From: Pyrenophora tritici-repentis
Taxonomy: Eukaryota > Ascomycota > Dothideomycetes > Pleosporales > Pleosporaceae
Direction of reading: 5' to 3'
Assembly: GCF_003171515.1 (NCBI RefSeq)
Contig: NC_089398.1
Coordinates: forward strand, 434,001 to 498,000
DNA length: 64,000 nucleotides
This document shows, one piece after another, positions 10,864-22,034 of the stretch. The translations under genes were made by a program, and so were the position numbers. Every line of letters begins with the position of its first letter. Within the stretch, counting starts at the first letter, position 1. The notes under the pieces are model-generated. The model was not told the origin of the DNA. It was given only the letters and a program-made list of their open reading frames with translations, and ran no database searches.

Positions 10864-13800
10864 ATCTGTATTCCTGACGCCTGTACCACAGCTTCCGAAG
10901 CACGACGCATCAAGCGTGGGTTTGAGCTATTTGGTGGGAGACCTTCTAGGGCGTCTGGAAGACTGCCACCACTGCCATACCAGTAGTTTAATCCTGTGGT
11001 GAAAGTGTTAGCGGCAGCGGAGGTTGAGTGTTGTGTATTACAGCCGACGTACCCGGAGAAGAATTCGATGATTGTGCAGGCATGAATGCGAGCATATCTC
11101 AGAGCGGAGCTTTCAACGAAAGGAGCTATGTCGGTGTAAGGAAGTAAGAGTAATGATGATTTGCCGTGGTAGGTATAAAAAAAAGGGAAAGAGTTTCTGG
11201 TCCCGCAAAAAAAATCACATGGAAGATGCGCAATACATGTCGGGGATTAAGTTTGTATATCCCTTTTTCTCCTCGACTAGAGCATTAAGAGAGAGAGTCG
11301 AGAATTAGAGCCTGAGGTTCATTAGTGCCCGAAGGGGAACCTCCTAGTGCTTGTGTCGGAAAATCTGCTGACAAGGCAACGCATAGAGCTGGAACGAAGC
11401 TTCAAAAGCGTCGCCCATCTAAACACCAGGCTTGCGGATGCAGCTGGACCTAGTGTTTTAGCGCACCACACAGCCAACGTACCGCGGGGAAATCGGGTTA
11501 GCGGACGGCACTGTTGGACTAGGCTAGAACGGCCGCTTTTCTAGCAAGACCACTGCTTGCCAAAAGCAAACGAAGCCGACCGCGGGGTTTTTTCCTGGCT
11601 GCAAAGACGTGGTAAAAAGTGGCATGTCATTCATCTTGGCCGCTTATGGCTATTACATACAACTTAACACCCAAGGGAAGAAGTTTTTTCCACATGGCAC
11701 CCATATTACAACATCCGATGACCGGCATTTTGCTATTGCAAAAGAGCGCTGGGTTGAATTCTCGGACCCTCCCTTTTCGTCGAGTGTAAACATAGGTACG
11801 GTTAGGTTGTGCATGGCAAGGCCTGTCGATCGTCACTTTGCATTACCCACTGGCGCAGTGACGTGCGGCAGATCCTCTGGGCTCGCCTTGCAACCAAAGT
11901 TCGAGGCCTTTGCCAGTGCCGGAAACTGCTGGGCTTAGCCATAACCCGCCTTTGCTCCCTTTCCCAGTCTAACACACAACTGGTCCCGCCTTGGTGTGGG
12001 CTGTTCTTAGGTACAGCCTGCAAAACGAGCCTAGCAAGAAGGGTGGATTCGTTAACTGATCGGAGCTGGGGGACGGTAATATCGGAGTCGGTCCGATAGG
12101 CGTGCGGAGGGTTGGCTGCTTTGAAGCGTTGCGTTGCGATGCCCTTGCCCGCTTTGCTGAGCTTCTCCAAGGCGGCTTCCGCAACTCTTCATCCCCATTC
12201 CCAGGGTATGCCCTGGGGCAAAACAGACCGACGTAAACCGTTCAGCAAGAAAGATGAAAGGGCCAGCCATGGGTGCGGTAGCTGGGGTATGACGTCGATA
12301 TTGAGTTTTGCTAGTGTTCAAGTTTTTTCTCTGGGAGGGGGGCACGACGAACGTACAGCTCGCGCTCACAATGTGGTGCTCGTGCTCGGATGCTATAGAA
12401 CCGACATACAGTAGCTTCTCCCAACCAGGGTTCCCATCAGCTAGACCTTCTGGGCACTGCTCAGGAACATGCTCTCCCGCATGCGCATTAGGGTAAGAAA
12501 GCGCCGCCACCAAAAGCGCTGGCGCGCCACTGCCTTTCTCATGCCGCCAGAAGCCAGATCGGTTTGCGGCTTTGCTTTGTTTCTTACCCACGATTGCGCC
12601 AGCGGGTCTTGGCAATCTGCTTTCCATGCAGTAATCAGTAGTTGCTAACTTGCCTGTTGCTTCTTCGGCCGAACTATACCTTGGCGGCGAGGGGAGGAGA
12701 TGCAATGCAAGACAAGAAAACGGCGCCGGAGATCCTTTCCCTCTCACGTGTTGCCAAATGGTTTGGCCTTGTCAGGCCGTCGTTCGTATCGGTATCTAGA
12801 TAAGTCTACATGCCACTACGTTCGTACGGTGACCCTGCTGGCAAGACCCGGCGTCAATGCTTTGGCCAAACCACCAGTACCTTAGACCTTGTCTGCTCGG
12901 TCAATCTCTGACAAAATCCACCGCCGCCGCCTGCCTCGAACAAACCCATGATTATCCGAAGGGGAAGGGAGCAACCATGCGCTTTCAATCAGGTATTTCC
13001 AACAAACTAAACTATTGAAGCGAGCGAAAGACTGCCCTGCACTGGCACTTGGGGAGGCTGGCGGGAGCTTAGCCAAAACAGGCATGTCGACCCCTCTCCA
13101 CCGGAAGTGTGTTTTATGGGAACTTTGTCATTGGACAGGACTTGCTGCACCACAGTAGACCGATGGGCGTTGTAGAGTACTGGTTGTATGTATCATAAAG
13201 TATGTGTAGGGAGGGGGAAGAGCAGGAACCCCTCGACTTGAGAATGATGTAATATTGTTTACGGTTTTCTTCCTTGGATCATCGTGGTATCATTCGGCTG
13301 ACTGGTCTGCACTGGCTGACTGAACCGGTGCACCTTCGTATGATGAGGATGACCTAATGGTGCATTGAACTCAACTCGCCGACCTTTTGGCCGTAGGTAT
13401 GGAAACGTGATCACGGCCTCCACACCAATACGACAAGCCAATACAGCCCAAAAAACGGTTGCTAAACAGACGCAATAGCAATAGGGCTACTTTGTTCTAG
13501 AATTTCTACGTTTCACCTCGTCGTCGTTGGTGTTGCTTTTGCTTTTTCCTTCAAGCTGGTGTTGGTGTTCGCCGACCTGACCTGAAGCTGGGTCTGGCTT
13601 ACTGCTCGCTACACATGTCGCTACCCTGTTTTTTTTGTATGCCTGGGCAGAGCAAGAGGCGGATTGGGCTGAGTCATGCGTACAAAAGAAAAAGCGGGGC
13701 CGTTGAGGTGGGCTTGCTATCCTGTTTACCTACACCTAGGTATCTTCACACAAGACAGCGAATGCATCTCGTGAACTTCGCGGTGATGCATGACTCTGGG

Positions 13801-16698
13801 TCTGCACAAGCGGGCACGCAGGGCGTGTGTGTGGAGGGTGAGCTTGCGGCTCCTAGGGGATGTGCTGCGCTAGCTTTCGCGCGCTTGTTGTCGACTACAG
13901 CTAGGTATCGTGTTGTCTCAGACTATGAGAGCGGGAGCGTTTTGCGGTGGTTTTTGCCAAATGCAGACGGACTTGTTGTTGCAAGTTTAGCAGAAAGCGC
14001 CATGCAAGAACTGTCAAGGCATTTGCTCAAAGGGCTAAGCTTGATTCCCGTGCACTTTAGTACGGAGAGTCAGTGTTTCTGCTTGGATCCAAGATCGTAG
14101 GTTGGCGGCAGTATTATGACTATACACGGTACTTCATAGTATCAGAAACGACTAAGGATGTTCATCTTGGCATATACCGTAGGGCGGAAATGTCCCTGCG
14201 ACGGGACCTTGGCTTCAATGCTGATTGAGGGGGTGTGATGGTTAACGGTATGTTCCATCATTCGCCGCCTTTGACCGATCCCAAATGACGTCGTCGCCTT
14301 CTCCTTCTCCTACACCCAGCCCTGGAAAAACACTTACGTAGACAATTGGTTAAATTGGAAAAAGATGGTCTAGTTCCATCTACTGTACACGTGCGCCAGG
14401 GTGTAAGTGGGAAAAGAAGGAGTGCTAAGGTCTGGCGTTTAAGTGATGAACGCGCGGAGGATATGGATCGTGGTCTGGACCTGGGCCTTGTCTCTCTGTG
14501 TATCTCTGCTCATTTCCTCTTGAGAAAAGTCCCCGGCTACTCGCTTGTAATCTCCATCGTGTGACCCAATAGTTTGGCGCAGATGCATATACCAGGGTGT
14601 TCCATGGCTCCAACCGTTTCGTCATTGTTTTCAGCTTGTCAGCAAGCGTGGACGCATCTCCGGTGTATTCAGTTGGGCGGTGAAGAGCCATAGGCAAGCT
14701 TCAACAGTCAGGGTTCATCAGACCCCGAAGATCTTCGGTGACAGGCGTAAGGGGAGCTACTATGGGAGTCTCCGGAGGACGGATGGTGTGGCTGACCCCC
14801 CTCCCCCCTCCGCTACGGGAGTGCGTCATTTGTTACTTTACTTGTCCTTCAAAAAAAAATCATGCTCATGCGGGCTTATGGCACGCGGGTATATTAACTT
14901 GCCGCAGATCATACCATGCATGTTCCAGTCCCGCATAAGCAACGGGTGATGCGCCTGCACCATGGACATGTTGTTCTCCCATGCAACACACCCATACACA
15001 CGATCTCGATGGGAGATGAGACTAGGGTCGTTACATACACCGGATGCTCAAGAGGTCTGACTCTCGAGGTAGATCCGCGTTTCGATAGACGGCGAGGTTT
15101 CGCTGTGCTACTACTACTATGCGCTTCAGAACCCGCCTTGGCAATCATCAAGTTGATGGACTGAAGCATTTCACCGCGTAGGGGAGAGCACCTCCGGCGT
15201 GCCCAGCTCCGCATATCGCCATCCATGTGGGCTGTGTAAGTAGCATGGTTGTGGGCTGTCTGTCAAGCGATTATACGGCCACCCGTCCGTCTCGGCAGCT
15301 GATCCCCTTATATCCGCCTCTTCCAAGCTTATCCTTGGATGCAAAAGGTGATCGTGGTCGATATATTTCCGCGGGTGTGGCTAGATGACTGTGCCGTGTT
15401 GTTTAGGACGGCTGTGCCGCCGCCACCTTTGCCCAACGTCGCCTCCGTTCTTTGCCAAAGCACTACCGTGCATGCTACTGTTACATGGAACGGCTCGCGA
15501 ATCTTAATTGCGGATGATCATCCGATCATTGTAGAGCTAAGAGGGCGGAGAAAAGCGCAAACTAAGCCTGTCTTTCATTTGCCCCCCGTTAGTGGGTGAG
15601 CGGGTTAAGAACCGAAAGAGGCGCTTTCTTATGAAGTTGAAGTCTGACATTTCCGGCGTAATATTATTTCCAGGGACGCAGCGGTTCCGCTTCCTCGACA
15701 TGTTGTGTTACGTTGCTGCAGTCTCTCTTACCCAGGGTCTGGAGAGTTTGTCGCGCGCCTCTTTTAGAGTCATGATTTGTCGGTGTACGTGCAGAACTTG
15801 AATCATAAGATGATCACACCGCTACCAACACTTCCTTCCTCCACATGGTACTCGAGTCATCGCCAGTATGTCACGTCGTATTTCTGAGTTTCTAACGAGT
15901 ATCCACAGGTAGCCTGATTGGTGCTATCGTGGACCGACTTTGAATGGGGCATTCCAGCCGAGGTAATCGAGTTGGTATTGTATACTTCTCTTTACGGGAT
16001 TCTTTCATGAAAGCCAGCGCCTTCGGCCGACATGTCATGATTCAACCTGTGACATGGATTGGAGTTAGTTGGTTATAGAGGGTGCCGAAGCGATAACGGC
16101 AGGGGGCGGTCAGCTTGATCAGTATTCACCACCATGACTTATAACCGACGTCGGTGATCCCGTTGCGACAGGTTCGTTGATTTGATAAGAGATCGTCATA
16201 TCGAGAGCGTTGTGCGACGTGGCTTTCATCAGATAGAAAAAGCAAGCATGGGAAAAAAAAAGCAAAGAGATTTTTTAACCACAGTGCCGGGAGATGCGCA
16301 GTATGACATGGCGAAAGTCGCTTTCTGAACCTGCTTCGCATGTAGTTGAAATGGCCAGACGTACAAACACGTGGGAAAGAAGTTGGCAAGGCTGACATAA
16401 ATCACGTGATGTGCTTTCGTAATCTCAAGCTCTGACTTCATTTGCACTTGCACTTTCCCCGCTGTATCGCGAACCGGTCGCGACACCACGACACCCTACA
16501 GCCGAATTCCCCATTCACCGACGCGTCACTTCCTCCTCCCTCCAGCGGTGCAATTGCACCCGTCTCTTCTTCACACAGTCAGTGATAGAGACACTTGATT
16601 AGCGCATCAATAAGAAGCAGGCTGACGCCTAGAAACTTTCCTCTGAAGACAGCCACAGCGACAGCATCCGAAACAGCGTGGAAGGAAAGAAGATTGAC
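10864..16698. other. 5.8-kb gene-poor stretch upstream of the Prp4 gene
   Basis: Longest frames (12052-12747 minus, 231 codons; 13615-14100 plus, 161 codons) show no domain, splice structure or family resemblance. No transposase, terminal repeats or tRNA recognised. The end nearest 16699 must carry the Prp4 promoter. Confidence 0.45.
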
Positions 16699-19203
16699 AT
16701 GTCGCAATCAAGCTCCGCTTCGGCGGGTGACATGCTGCAAACCCGACATAAGGCAAACATCGCCAAATCGCACAACGAAACTGCCATTAACGGCGCAAAC
16801 AGGTCCTATGGACTGGATGGTGCCCGTGATGACTACCGCCCATTGAGCCGCTCTCCTTCGCCATACCGCCGCAAGCGCACACCTTCAAGGTCTCCATCGC
16901 CATACCGCCGAAACCGCAACGCTGACCGTTCGCCTTCGCCCTACCGACGACCCCGAGCAGAGCCTGCTGGAAGTAGTTCAAGGGGCTATAAGCGCAAGGC
17001 GTCCCCGCCGCGCGGTCACCCCGACAAGCGCTATCATGCTGATCGTGGTAGATACGGTGATTCATGTAGGGGTGCTGGACCTTCGGGCCCGCCTCCAGGA
17101 GGTTTTGTAAAGGAGAGCAACGAGGTCACTGACCGATCACGTGCAAAGCCCATTTCGTACGCTGAGGTGGAGAACCCGAACCCGGTGCCTGACTTTAGGA
17201 ACGCTCAGCCTACAGAAAACCGGCGCCAGAACCAGCGCTACGGTCAACAGCAGCAGTACGAGAAGAATGACAAGAATCAGAAGTCACTCCGGCCGTTTGA
17301 GAAGCAGCAGCAAAAGGCAACCCCCAATGGCACAAAAGCACCCGTACCACAGCCGAAAGCGAGCGAGGATGTTGAGATGTTAGTAAACAAGCCGCCTATC
17401 AGCCCCTCTATGAACACTAACATTGGTAACAGGAAATCCGTCGAGGATACCATTGATTACACCCTAGCCCCTGTCGAAGAAAAGGTGCCTACCGAAGAAT
17501 CGCGTGAGGAGAAGCGTCGTCGCTGGGCCGCTATACGTGCAGCTGCTGAACAGAAGCCCAAGGAGAACCTGCTCCAACAGGCTGTCCTCACTAATGCCTC
17601 AGAAGCGAACACCTCTAACGTTGCATCACCAGCACCTTTTGCAGACAGTCCCATCTCGCCATTCGCCTCGCCTCGCAATGGCGACATTGATTCCGTGCCC
17701 GCATCTCCAGATGTCATGGTCATTGACAAGCAAGGTGGATACAGTGCGGGCACCAGTCCTGCTGCAGCAAGCCCATCGGCGGCCGACTACGATCCATTGC
17801 AGGATATGCTAGACGACCGCGATCGCGCAGCCAAGAAGAATCAGAAGCCTGAGCTGTCATCAGCTGCGTACAACGAGACCGACCCGAAAGCACTCTCCAC
17901 TCTACCGGCCGAGAAGGTGGCACCTGTCAAGAAGCAGAAAAAGGAGTTTGACATGTTCGCCTCAGATGATGAGGAAGAGGAGGAAGACGTCGAGGCTGAG
18001 ACCAGTGTCGCCGCGAAAGGAACTGTGCTCGATGAGAAGCTGCTGGACAATTGGGACGACCCCGAGGGCTACTACAAGCTTATTAGCAATGAGCTGGTAG
18101 ATTGTGGTCGGTACCGTATGATCAAAGGCCTTGGCCGTGGTGTCTTTGCCAACGTCGCACAAGCCGAAGAGATCAACGGGGATGCCAATCCGAGGATCGT
18201 TGCTATCAAGATGATTCGCCGTAACGACCTAATGAGGAGGGCTAGTCAAAAGGAAATGGACTTCTTGCGCAAGGTCAACGAGGCAGACCCGCAGGACAAG
18301 CGCCACATTATCCGTCTGTTAGGCTCATTCGACCACAAGGGCCATCTGTGTATTGTGTTCGAGCACATGTCAAAGAATTTGCGAGACCTGCTCAAAGAGG
18401 AAACTAATGGCCACGGTCTTACGCTTTCTGCCGTTCGCATCTATGCCCGCCAGATGTTTCTCGGTCTCCAGCATCTACAAGATTGCCAAGTCATTCATCT
18501 CGACTTGAAGCCTGACAACGTTCTAGTCTCGGCTGATAAGAAGACGATTAAGCTTGCTGATTTCGGTACCGCCGTCGACAAGCGAGATATCATTGAACGC
18601 ACCGAGTATCTCGTCAGTCGCTTCTACCGCGCGCCTGAGATTATCCTTGGTATGGAAGTCGGCTACCCTGTTGACATGTGGGCTGTTGGCTGCACTGTCT
18701 ACGAGCTTTGGACCGGCAAAATTCTCTTCACCGGTCGTTCCAACAACCAGATGATCAAGTCTTTCATGGACTGCTTGGGATGGCCCAGCGAGAAGTTGCT
18801 GAAGAAGGGTCTCGTCAACAACATTCTTGACAACTTCGAACTTGGTCCGCCACTCAAGTTCATCAGCCGTGAGATCGACCAGTTCAACAAGCTCTCTGTT
18901 CGTAAGATTGAACAGCAGAAGAAGATCAATCGCGACATGAAGACACGTGTTCATGAAGCTGCCCGAAACATCTCCAACGGAGGACCTACTGTCGGTGAAT
19001 TGAACGATCTAGCCGATCTATTGAGTGCAAGCCTGCACATGAACGTCGAGAAGCGCATCTCACCCAAGGAAGCTCTCGCCCACAAGTTCTTTGCCGCCAA
19101 GAGCACTGCGCCAAAGGCCTCGACTTTCAAATCTGCCATCGTCAAGCCACCTATGATGAAGCGCGGTACGCCAGCCGGTACATCAGGTCCTTTTCGTCGG
19201 TAA
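16699..19203 (+). CDS. prp4: Prp4-type serine/threonine protein kinase (spliceosome-associated)
   Basis: The frame opens at a GTG (16678), but the first ATG is 16699, giving 834 residues in a single exon. The N-terminal half is disordered and basic, with three RSPSPYRR repeats (about residues 50-90), as in SR-like regions of Prp4 kinases. The kinase domain spans about residues 470-795: glycine loop GLGRGVFANV, VAIK lysine, catalytic loop HLDLKPDN near residue 600, ADFGTA, the activation segment end YLVSRFYRAPEIILG, then DMWAVGCTVYELWTGKILF. YLVSRFYRAPEIILG and the TGKILF block are typical of Prp4. The enzyme phosphorylates Prp6/Prp31-class tri-snRNP proteins to activate the pre-mRNA splicing B complex in the nucleus. 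It converges on the gene ending at 20106. Confidence 0.93.
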   Translation: MSQSSSASAGDMLQTRHKANIAKSHNETAINGANRSYGLDGARDDYRPLSRSPSPYRRKRTPSRSPSPYRRNRNADRSPSPYRRPRAEPAGSSSRGYKRKASPPRGHPDKRYHADRGRYGDSCRGAGPSGPPPGGFVKESNEVTDRSRAKPISYAEVENPNPVPDFRNAQPTENRRQNQRYGQQQQYEKNDKNQKSLRPFEKQQQKATPNGTKAPVPQPKASEDVEMLVNKPPISPSMNTNIGNRKSVEDTIDYTLAPVEEKVPTEESREEKRRRWAAIRAAAEQKPKENLLQQAVLTNASEANTSNVASPAPFADSPISPFASPRNGDIDSVPASPDVMVIDKQGGYSAGTSPAAASPSAADYDPLQDMLDDRDRAAKKNQKPELSSAAYNETDPKALSTLPAEKVAPVKKQKKEFDMFASDDEEEEEDVEAETSVAAKGTVLDEKLLDNWDDPEGYYKLISNELVDCGRYRMIKGLGRGVFANVAQAEEINGDANPRIVAIKMIRRNDLMRRASQKEMDFLRKVNEADPQDKRHIIRLLGSFDHKGHLCIVFEHMSKNLRDLLKEETNGHGLTLSAVRIYARQMFLGLQHLQDCQVIHLDLKPDNVLVSADKKTIKLADFGTAVDKRDIIERTEYLVSRFYRAPEIILGMEVGYPVDMWAVGCTVYELWTGKILFTGRSNNQMIKSFMDCLGWPSEKLLKKGLVNNILDNFELGPPLKFISREIDQFNKLSVRKIEQQKKINRDMKTRVHEAARNISNGGPTVGELNDLADLLSASLHMNVEKRISPKEALAHKFFAAKSTAPKASTFKSAIVKPPMMKRGTPAGTSGPFRR

Positions 19204-20105
19204 GTTAAGCAATGTGGATTTCAGCGCTGCTCGTGTTTTTTTGATTTTAGCGTCTGCTTGCTTTCACATGAGGTTACGGGGATATATTGTGAGGTTACGG
19301 GGACATGGCATTGGATTGGGTCAGCGGGTGCATGGTTATGGTGTTCGGAGTATGGACAATTAACAACAGGGGCTTTCAGTTAAGAGGCCGACGAGTTCGA
19401 CGACGGGAACTGTTTCACCAAGAGCCAGTCGCATAGCGCGTACTCTTGCTGTATGGTTTTCGGTCATCGGATCAGTCGCATGGCTTTACTCATTCCAAGT
19501 TCTCGACTATACATCGACTCGGGAATATGGCAACATGTCCCAACGGGGTAACGGGTTTGGGATGGGCTGACGTGTATATGTGCATACTGCAATGGGTGGC
19601 AGATTATAATTTTGGAGGGGTGCTTTTATGGATGGCTGATGTGGCCGGTCTATGCGGCATCTCGATTCGACGGAAACACGGGTTATATGAAGGAAAGAGC
19701 ATGATGCTCATCACCGATGGTGTATTGTATTTCAATCACATAACTCGATTACATACCATGTCTACATGGCACAAGTGATGTTGATGTCCCAATCAAGTGT
19801 GTATAATAATCAGTAACCCAGCCTTTATACGGGTTGCAAGCAACTGCAGCTGGATTCCAACCATGTGTGTGAAAGTAGAAAAGAAAAGAAGAAAAAAACT
19901 CCGAGAAAAACAGAGAAAGGAAACGAAAGAAGGAAAAGGAAAAAGGTGAAAATATAGAAAAGAGGCTCTCTCTGTATCTCAAATACAAACATCGTACACT
20001 CTCTCAATACGCGTACGTATGTCATGTTTACTCACAACAAAAGAACAAGAAAACAAAAGAGACATAACTGCCAAAAAAAGATCCCCTACGTCACGACTTC
20101 TCAAT
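19204..20105. other. convergent intergenic region
   Basis: About 0.9 kb between two gene ends. It holds a purine-rich A/G tract near 19875-19960. No gene seen. Confidence 0.5.
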
Positions 20106-22034
20106 TCAAGCAGTCACCCTCCTCACCCACAGCGCACTCCCCGCCGAATGCGGATCCTCCCTCTCCCGCTTCTTCCACGCCCGATGCAACTTGAGCCCAA
20201 CATCATGTTCCTCCTGCCTAATCTGATCAAGCTCGGCCTCAAACGCCTTCTTCCTCTGCTCAGCCACCCTCGCCTTTTTGAAATCCGTCAGCAGCGGGTT
20301 CGGGGGCGCGGCATTGTTCAGATCGCGGAGTAAGCGGTACACATTGTTCCGGCGGATGCGCAGGTCGTCTTGTTGAGATTCGAGGAGTTGGATGTGGTCG
20401 AGGGCAGAGAGGTGGGTGGGGGGTTGTGGAAGGGCTTTTGAGAGACCGGTGTTTGTGTTGGTGTACGAGAGGAGGGGGTGGGCTGTCATTGTTTGTTTTG
20501 GGGGGTGGGGGGCAGGATGTTTGCTTGGGGGATGGGACGGCGGCGGGAGAGGATCGAGTCTTTTGTTGTTGGTGGTAGTGGTCGGGTTGATGAGGGTTTT
20601 GTTGTTGAAGGAGGGGTTTGGATGCGTTGGGGTTCTAGTTGGGATTGTTTGGGTGGTTCGGGGGGTGAGGGTGGGGGCGAGTGCGTGTGTTGGTATGGCG
20701 ATTGCTGGTATGTTTGGTTGCTGTCGTAGGTGGTCCACGAGAATCGGCTTTCAGGGTCGTTGTTGTACTTGTTTTCGTCGCGCAACTTGGATGCTGCGGT
20801 TGTGTAGGGCGGTGTTGCGGTCCGGTAGGCAGGGTGCAAGGGTTGGTGGTCCTGTGGCGCCGTGTTTGTCTCGATAACCGGGTTTGAGTATGCAAGCGCA
20901 GAGATTCCAAGGCCTTGATGTGTAGGAGATGTGGGCGAGCCGAGATCATTTCGTGAAGGCGAGTTCCTTCCGACTTTAAGCGGAACCGTGGGTTTGATGG
21001 GTTGCTCGTTATGCGCCTCCACGTCCCGCGTTTCGGACGTGACGAGTCGAGTGTCACCAAGTTTGATGGGATATTCAATCGTAGGTACAAGCGCGTTTAA
21101 GTTGTCGCGGTCTTGGCCTAGTGGAACTGGTTTGCGTGACGTTTGTACTGGTTTGCTCGCGGGTTGGTATTTTAGGGGAGGCGCGATTTCAGATCGTCCT
21201 GTTGCGCGTGCAAACGGCTCGACGGGCGGTGGTATACGTTTGGACCCGAAGCGGCCTACGCGGGCTCCAAAACCAGTGTTTCCCTTTTCTGGCACGCCTG
21301 CCGTTACTGAAACTTGATAACCCATCGGCTGAGTTGGCGCGCCCTTTGCGTAAGAGCCTGGATCGACTGATGCAGCTTTACCTGCCATGTTAGGCTCGCC
21401 TGAATACTCGTCCCATTTCACCTTGCTGTTCGGTGCAAGCTTTACATCCCAAAACTTTTGCTTTGGCACTGCTGATTCTCCATTTCGAAGGACTGATGGC
21501 GCTCGGCGCAAAACGGGAATGTGGCTAACTACGTGACCTTCTCTTTCGAGTTGCTTGCGGTTTTCGTCCATTGGCGACACGTCGCGCATCGAGCGGAACC
21601 GCCGGGGTGCGTTTGAAGAAGAGGAATACTCTCGGTCGGGTTCTGGAGAGCTAGGGGGTGAAATGTCGTCGTAGGTGGAATAAGAAGGGGCGGTTGGGCT
21701 GTCGTATGAGTACGGATTAGGCGAGGGTTGGGAGTAAATCGACGCAGACTGCGCTTCGGCGGACAGATAGTTTAGTGTGTACTGAGGAGACAGTTGACTA
21801 CATAACGATCAGCGGCCGCGTAGACTAAAAGAGTTTGGGTGCTTACTATGACGGCAGCGGGGGGAACGCATAGTCGTTGTTACTGCCATTTTGCGCGTCC
21901 GTCACATGTCGATTCCGCCTGAGTTGATCCTCGTCATACGTGGTTTCAACAAGCACAGGGTGTCCTACCGGCGAAGGTCTCTCTTTCTCGCGGACGTGAC
22001 CCTGTAATCGTTTCCACATAACGATGGCCTGCAT
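20106..22034 (-). CDS. conserved disordered Pezizomycotina protein, frame broken near 20500
   Basis: Exon 1 (22034-21847) begins MQAIVMWKRLQGHVREKE; ATG 22019 or an upstream exon (a CATGCAG acceptor-like site covers the first ATG) are alternatives. The intron at 21846-21798 has GTAAGC, CTGAT and TAG, and exon 2 continues in phase. The product is mostly disordered, rich in Pro/Ser/Thr, with SRFSWTTYDS and DSILSRRRP. A helical C-terminal part, with DLRIRRNNVYRLLRDLN, LHRAWKKRE and WVRRVT near the end, lies in another frame. The two frames meet at paired six-base G runs (plus strand 20500-20505 and 20507-20512). One missing C or two surplus C would join them. A 55-nt intron with a poor GTCCCA donor is the other option. 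Family resemblance is from memory; function unknown. Confidence 0.65.

Noticed and set aside
12052..12747. 231-codon minus-strand open frame in the gene-poor region
   Set aside because: No domain, no splice partner and mixed composition; overlapping frames on the other strand are of similar quality.
13615..14100. 161-codon plus-strand open frame
   Set aside because: No recognisable motif, no upstream promoter-like context, and not conserved in style.
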